A stretch of 34,123 bases of DNA, taken from the NCBI GenBank assembly GCA_021733795.1, contig JAIPKB010000037.1, positions 1 through 34,123 on the forward strand, given 5' to 3'. This DNA is from Akkermansiaceae bacterium (GTDB lineage: Bacteria > Verrucomicrobiota > Verrucomicrobiia > Verrucomicrobiales > Akkermansiaceae). Made by a program: the position numbers and the translations under genes. Shown here piece after piece: positions 31,013 through 34,123 of the stretch. Numbering within the stretch: position 1 is the stretch's first letter; every line of letters starts with the position of its first letter. The notes under the pieces were generated by a model that did no database searches, had not been told where the DNA came from, and saw nothing but the letters and a program-made list of their open reading frames with translations.

Positions 31013-32269
31013 TCAATGCCTGAGAGCCTCGATCGGGTCGAGACTGGCCGCCCGGCGCGCCGGATAGATCCCGAAGGCAATCCCGATCAACAGGGAGATT
31101 CCGACCGAGAGCACCACTGAGCCGGTGGTGACCACGGTCGGAATTTTGGTCAATGTTGAAATCAACCCGGGAATGACCATGCCGAGCAGGATGCCGATCA
31201 AGCCGCCGGTGAGCGAAATCACGGTGGTCTCGGCCAGAAACTGCCAGATAATGTCGCGGCGTTTGGCACCGAGGGCGCGGCGGATGCCGATTTCGCGGGT
31301 GCGCTCGGTGACGGTGGCGAGCATGATGTTCATGATCCCAATGCCGCCGACCAACAGGCTGATGGCGGCGATCGAGCCGATAATCACGTTGAACAGGCGC
31401 TGGGTGCGGCGGGCCTGGGCCAGCAGTTCCAGTGGCACCGTCATCTTGTAATCCTTTTCACGGTGCAACGAGAGCAGGATCGACTCGACATTGCGTGCGA
31501 CCTCCGGCACGTGGCTGCTATCGTCCACATGCACCACCAAGGTATCGAATTGGGTGCGCCCGAAGGTGAAATCAGAGACCCGGGCGCGGGCGGTGGTGAC
31601 CGGCAGATAAACCAGATTGCGGGTGATTTCGGCTTTGCCCGTGGCCGGAACGTCGTCGTGATACTGGCCTGCCTTGCGCGAGATGCCGATCACCGTGTAG
31701 TAATCCGCCTCGATCCTCACCGCCTTGCCGATCACCTCGCCGAACGGGATCAGCTTGCGGCTCAGCGACGGCGAAAGCACACACACCGGCGCCACGCGGA
31801 GAACTTCCAAATCGGTGAAAAAGCGGCCCTGTTCACATTCGATCTGACGCACCTCCGGAAGGTCCGCGCCGGTGGCGATGAGGGTGGCCATGTGCTGGCT
31901 GGTGGCGCTGGTGACCTCGTCGGTGCGGGTTGATTCCGGATGCACGATGAGGACATGAGGGAGGGTGCGGGCGATCCGCGTCCGGTCCATCTCGGTGAGT
32001 CCGTACTTTCGGCGGCCGGCGGCGGAGCTTTGGGTTTGCTGGCTGGCGGCGTTCTGCGGGGGCTCCACGCTATCGAGGATGATGTTGCGGCTGCCAAGCC
32101 GGGTGATTTCCTGGCGGGCCTTGAGCGCTGCCCCCTCGCCGACCGCAAGCATCGCAATCACCGAGCTGACGCCGAAGACGATGCCCAGCATCGTGAGGAC
32201 CGAGCGCACCTTGTGCAGGAAGAGGTTCTTGACCCCGAGTGAGAGAATGCGGTGGATCTGGAGCAGCAC
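31013..32269 (-). CDS. MacB-like ABC transporter permease (FtsX domain)
   Basis: The 418-residue protein has an N-terminal transmembrane helix (VRSVLTMLGIVFGVSSVIAML, residues 22-42), a large periplasmic domain of about 230 residues (containing TEMDRTRIARTLPHV and VIGISRKAGQ), and three C-terminal helices: FNVIIGSIAAISLLVGGIGI, TVISLTGGLIGILLGMVIPG, and VLSVGISLLIGIAFGIYPAR, ending ASLDPIEALRH. The ERTREIGIRRALGAKRRDI motif couples to the ATPase. This is the MacB permease type, separate from the ATPase here, as in the LolCE/YtrF-style two-gene form. It starts with GTG at 32269, 6 nt after the ATPase stop. Confidence 0.92.
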   Translation of the reverse strand: MLLQIHRILSLGVKNLFLHKVRSVLTMLGIVFGVSSVIAMLAVGEGAALKARQEITRLGSRNIILDSVEPPQNAASQQTQSSAAGRRKYGLTEMDRTRIARTLPHVLIVHPESTRTDEVTSATSQHMATLIATGADLPEVRQIECEQGRFFTDLEVLRVAPVCVLSPSLSRKLIPFGEVIGKAVRIEADYYTVIGISRKAGQYHDDVPATGKAEITRNLVYLPVTTARARVSDFTFGRTQFDTLVVHVDDSSHVPEVARNVESILLSLHREKDYKMTVPLELLAQARRTQRLFNVIIGSIAAISLLVGGIGIMNIMLATVTERTREIGIRRALGAKRRDIIWQFLAETTVISLTGGLIGILLGMVIPGLISTLTKIPTVVTTGSVVLSVGISLLIGIAFGIYPARRAASLDPIEALRH

Positions 32270-32275
32270 GGCGGG

Positions 32276-32977
32276 TCAGGAATGGGGGCGGTGGACAATC
32301 CGGGCGATCCGGCCGTCCTTCATGTGAAGGATGCGGTCGGCCCGGTTGGCGACGAGTTCATCATGGGTGACGATGATGATCGTGCGCCCTTCGGCGTGGA
32401 GTTCATCGAGCAGGCAGAGAACGTCTTCCTCGGTACTTGAATCGAGATTGCCGGTGGGTTCATCGGCAAGGATCAGCAGCGGATCGTTGACCAGCGCGCG
32501 GGCGATCGCGACCCGTTGTTGTTGCCCTCCCGAAAGTTGCTTGGGCCGGTGGTTGAGCCGGTCGGCCAGTCCCACTCTGGCGGCCAGTTCCAGGCAGCGT
32601 GCGGAACTGCCGCGGGTCGCATCCGGTTGATAGAACAACGGCACTTCGATATTTTCGATCACCGTGAGCTGGGCGATCAGGTTATAGGCCTGGAAAATAA
32701 ACCCCAACCGATGCCCGCGGACTTCGGACAGCGAGTCGTCATCCAGCAGGGCCACATCATCCCCGCCGAGGTAATAGGACCCGGAGGTCGGACGGTCGAG
32801 ACAGCCGAGCAGGTTCAGCAACGTGGATTTCCCCGAGCCGGAAGGACCCATGATCGCGACATACTCGCCCGCTGCCACATCCAGATCGATGCCGGCCAAG
32901 GCCATGACTTCGTTTTCGCCGCCTAGAAAATAGCCTTTCCTAAGGCTGCGGATCGAAATAACCGGCTCGGTAACCAC
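32276..32977 (-). CDS. ABC transporter ATPase (MacB/LolD-like)
   Basis: The 233-residue protein has Walker A GPSGSGKS (residues 44-51), Q-loop FIFQAYNL, signature LSGGQQQRV (148-156), Walker B LLILADEP (167-174) and switch histidine in IIIVTHD. It is of the LolD/MacB class that powers export rather than import. It starts with GTG at 32977, 23 nt after the adaptor stop, and is followed directly by the permease. The operon order is adaptor, ATPase, permease. Confidence 0.95.
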   Translation of the reverse strand: MVTEPVISIRSLRKGYFLGGENEVMALAGIDLDVAAGEYVAIMGPSGSGKSTLLNLLGCLDRPTSGSYYLGGDDVALLDDDSLSEVRGHRLGFIFQAYNLIAQLTVIENIEVPLFYQPDATRGSSARCLELAARVGLADRLNHRPKQLSGGQQQRVAIARALVNDPLLILADEPTGNLDSSTEEDVLCLLDELHAEGRTIIIVTHDELVANRADRILHMKDGRIARIVHRPHS

Positions 32978-33000
32978 AACAACACAGGGATCAGCGGCAC

Positions 33001-34123
33001 TCAGCCGGCTTCAGGGAGGGCGGAGTGGGTGCGGGCGACTTCTTTGACCGGCACGCGGGGCTCCTTGCCCCCGGCCGGAAGGGCCTCCGCCGGCACCTCG
33101 GTGGGACGCGGCGGCGCGAGCGCCACCTGGTCACCTTCACTCACCCCGGAACGGATTTCCACGAATTCATTATCGAACAATCCGACTTCAACCTCCACCG
33201 GCACCTGCTTGGAACCCTCGCGGATGAAACAAAACTGGCGGTTCTCGATGCCGACCACCGACTGCACCGGAACCTTGATGACGTCCTCCAGCTCGGCGAC
33301 CAACACATCGACCCGCGCGGTGATGCCGGGCTTGATTTCCGGCAACTTATCGGTGATCAGGATCTCACCCTTGTAAACCCGGTAGTTCGGATTGCCGTCA
33401 CGGGCCGGTTCCGGCATCGAGGCGATGCTGAGCACCCTTCCGGCGAAGCGGCAGTCCGGCAGCGAATCGAGGTGAATGTAGGCGGGCATACCTTCCTTCA
33501 CCAGGCTGATCTGGTTTTCGTAAATATTGATCACCACCTTCATCCGGGAAATGTCCGGCAGGGAAATCAACTCTTGGCGCTCGCGCACCGAGCCTCCCTC
33601 TTCAATCGCATCGCCGCGCCAGCGGTCGATGGTCGGGTAAACCACCAGACCACCGGTCGGCGCATAGATGCGGGTGAATTTCAACTGCTCCTTGAGCAGG
33701 TCGAGGTTGGCCTTGCGCAGGGTGAGGGTCTCGGTGGCCGCCTTGAGCAGCATTCTGGCATTTTCCGACTGGAGTTTGTTTTGGCGTTTGATGCGGGCGA
33801 CGAGGGTTGAGCTGTTTTCGAGTTTGGCTTCCAGTTCGCGGAGTTTGCGCGGGTTGTCGAATTCGGTGAGCAGGCGGAGGGCTTCGGTGGCCTTTTCGAG
33901 TTCGATTTTCTGGCGCTTGACGGCGAGCCCGTCGGCGGCGAGTTCGGCGGGGGTGGCGTAGCCTTTTTTTTCGAGGCGGCGGGTACCGTCGAGGCGGTCT
34001 TGGGCGCGCTTGAGTTCCTCGGTGGTGAGGGCGATCACCGATTCCGAGTTTTTGCGCAACTGCGGCCACTCGCCGCCGCGGTATTTCGTCAGATCTTTCG
34101 CGCCGAGTTCGGTGGCGAGCTCG
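33001..34123 (-). CDS. HlyD/MacA-like membrane fusion protein, 5' end outside the window
   Basis: The frame is open to the right edge, so the N-terminal signal and first residues lie beyond 34123; 373 residues are visible. A long helical hairpin (LKRAQDRLDGTRRLEKKGYA, VKRQKIELEKATEALRLL, LLKAATETLTLRKANLDLLKEQL) is followed by the lipoyl-like turn YAPTGGLVVYP and a beta-barrel (GEILITDKLPEIKPGITARVDV, then VQSVVGIENRQFCFIREG and VEIRSGVSEGDQVAL). This is the periplasmic adaptor of a MacAB-like tripartite exporter, joining the inner-membrane ABC unit to an outer-membrane channel that is not in the window. Confidence 0.9.
   Translation of the reverse strand, partial: ELATELGAKDLTKYRGGEWPQLRKNSESVIALTTEELKRAQDRLDGTRRLEKKGYATPAELAADGLAVKRQKIELEKATEALRLLTEFDNPRKLRELEAKLENSSTLVARIKRQNKLQSENARMLLKAATETLTLRKANLDLLKEQLKFTRIYAPTGGLVVYPTIDRWRGDAIEEGGSVRERQELISLPDISRMKVVINIYENQISLVKEGMPAYIHLDSLPDCRFAGRVLSIASMPEPARDGNPNYRVYKGEILITDKLPEIKPGITARVDVLVAELEDVIKVPVQSVVGIENRQFCFIREGSKQVPVEVEVGLFDNEFVEIRSGVSEGDQVALAPPRPTEVPAEALPAGGKEPRVPVKEVARTHSALPEAG

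Overview
The window looks like a chromosomal segment of a GC-rich member of the Verrucomicrobia, close to the Luteolibacter/Verrucomicrobiaceae type. The evidence is a very large Verru_Chthon cassette protein A-like prepilin-type protein, a diheme protein of the hydrazine-synthase-alpha-like family common in Planctomycetes and Verrucomicrobia, an AURKAIP1/COX24-type (bS22-like) micro-ribosomal protein, and many small palindromic intergenic repeats. No tRNA, rRNA or CRISPR array was recognised.

Layout. 1-7.8 kb is accessory. It holds a beta-clamp (DnaN) paralogue that lacks domain I, a small lipoprotein, IS66-type transposase debris, a truncated nucleotidyltransferase (AbiEii-like) gene with its small overlapping partner, and a low-GC island made of two orphan Rhs-tip cassettes. 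Each cassette starts with the same Rhs-core end and is followed by a short gene for a secreted protein. The first tip carries a domain whose Cys/Glu/His arrangement matches Bacillus Tgl-type transglutaminase. An XRE regulator without its first helix and a SEC-C zinc-motif protein close this part.

8.2-10.6 kb is a minus-strand tonB-exbB-exbD-coiled-coil operon. 10.8-11.4 kb is a RelB/DinJ-MazF type toxin-antitoxin pair. 11.5-13.2 kb is an outer-membrane beta-barrel protein with an 8-unit Ala-Thr-Pro-Pro repeat. 13.5-17.3 kb is housekeeping: thyA-folA (thymidylate and folate cycle), an Ldh2-family dehydrogenase, apaG and thiD. 17.6-20.0 kb is the diheme beta-propeller protein. 20.8-24.5 kb is the Verru_Chthon A-like protein, divergent from hisG and the bS22-like gene. 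26.2-30.6 kb holds a nitroreductase, a purN-moxR pair, an M29 aminopeptidase and a YiiX-like papain-fold hydrolase. 31.0-34.1 kb is a MacAB-like efflux operon (adaptor, ATPase, permease); the adaptor runs off the right edge.

The intergenic DNA is rich in structure: hairpins with TCC, TTCC, GAT or ATC loops (25.85-26.02, 28.52-28.70, 29.88-29.93 kb), a 35-bp repeat present in two copies at gene junctions (one copy encodes the C-terminus of PurN), an 18-bp perfect inverted repeat at 20.06-20.16 kb, and other dispersed repeats. The strongest leads for something new are the Rhs-tip cassette pair, the two-domain clamp and the hairpin family. All family assignments come from reading motifs; no database search was run.
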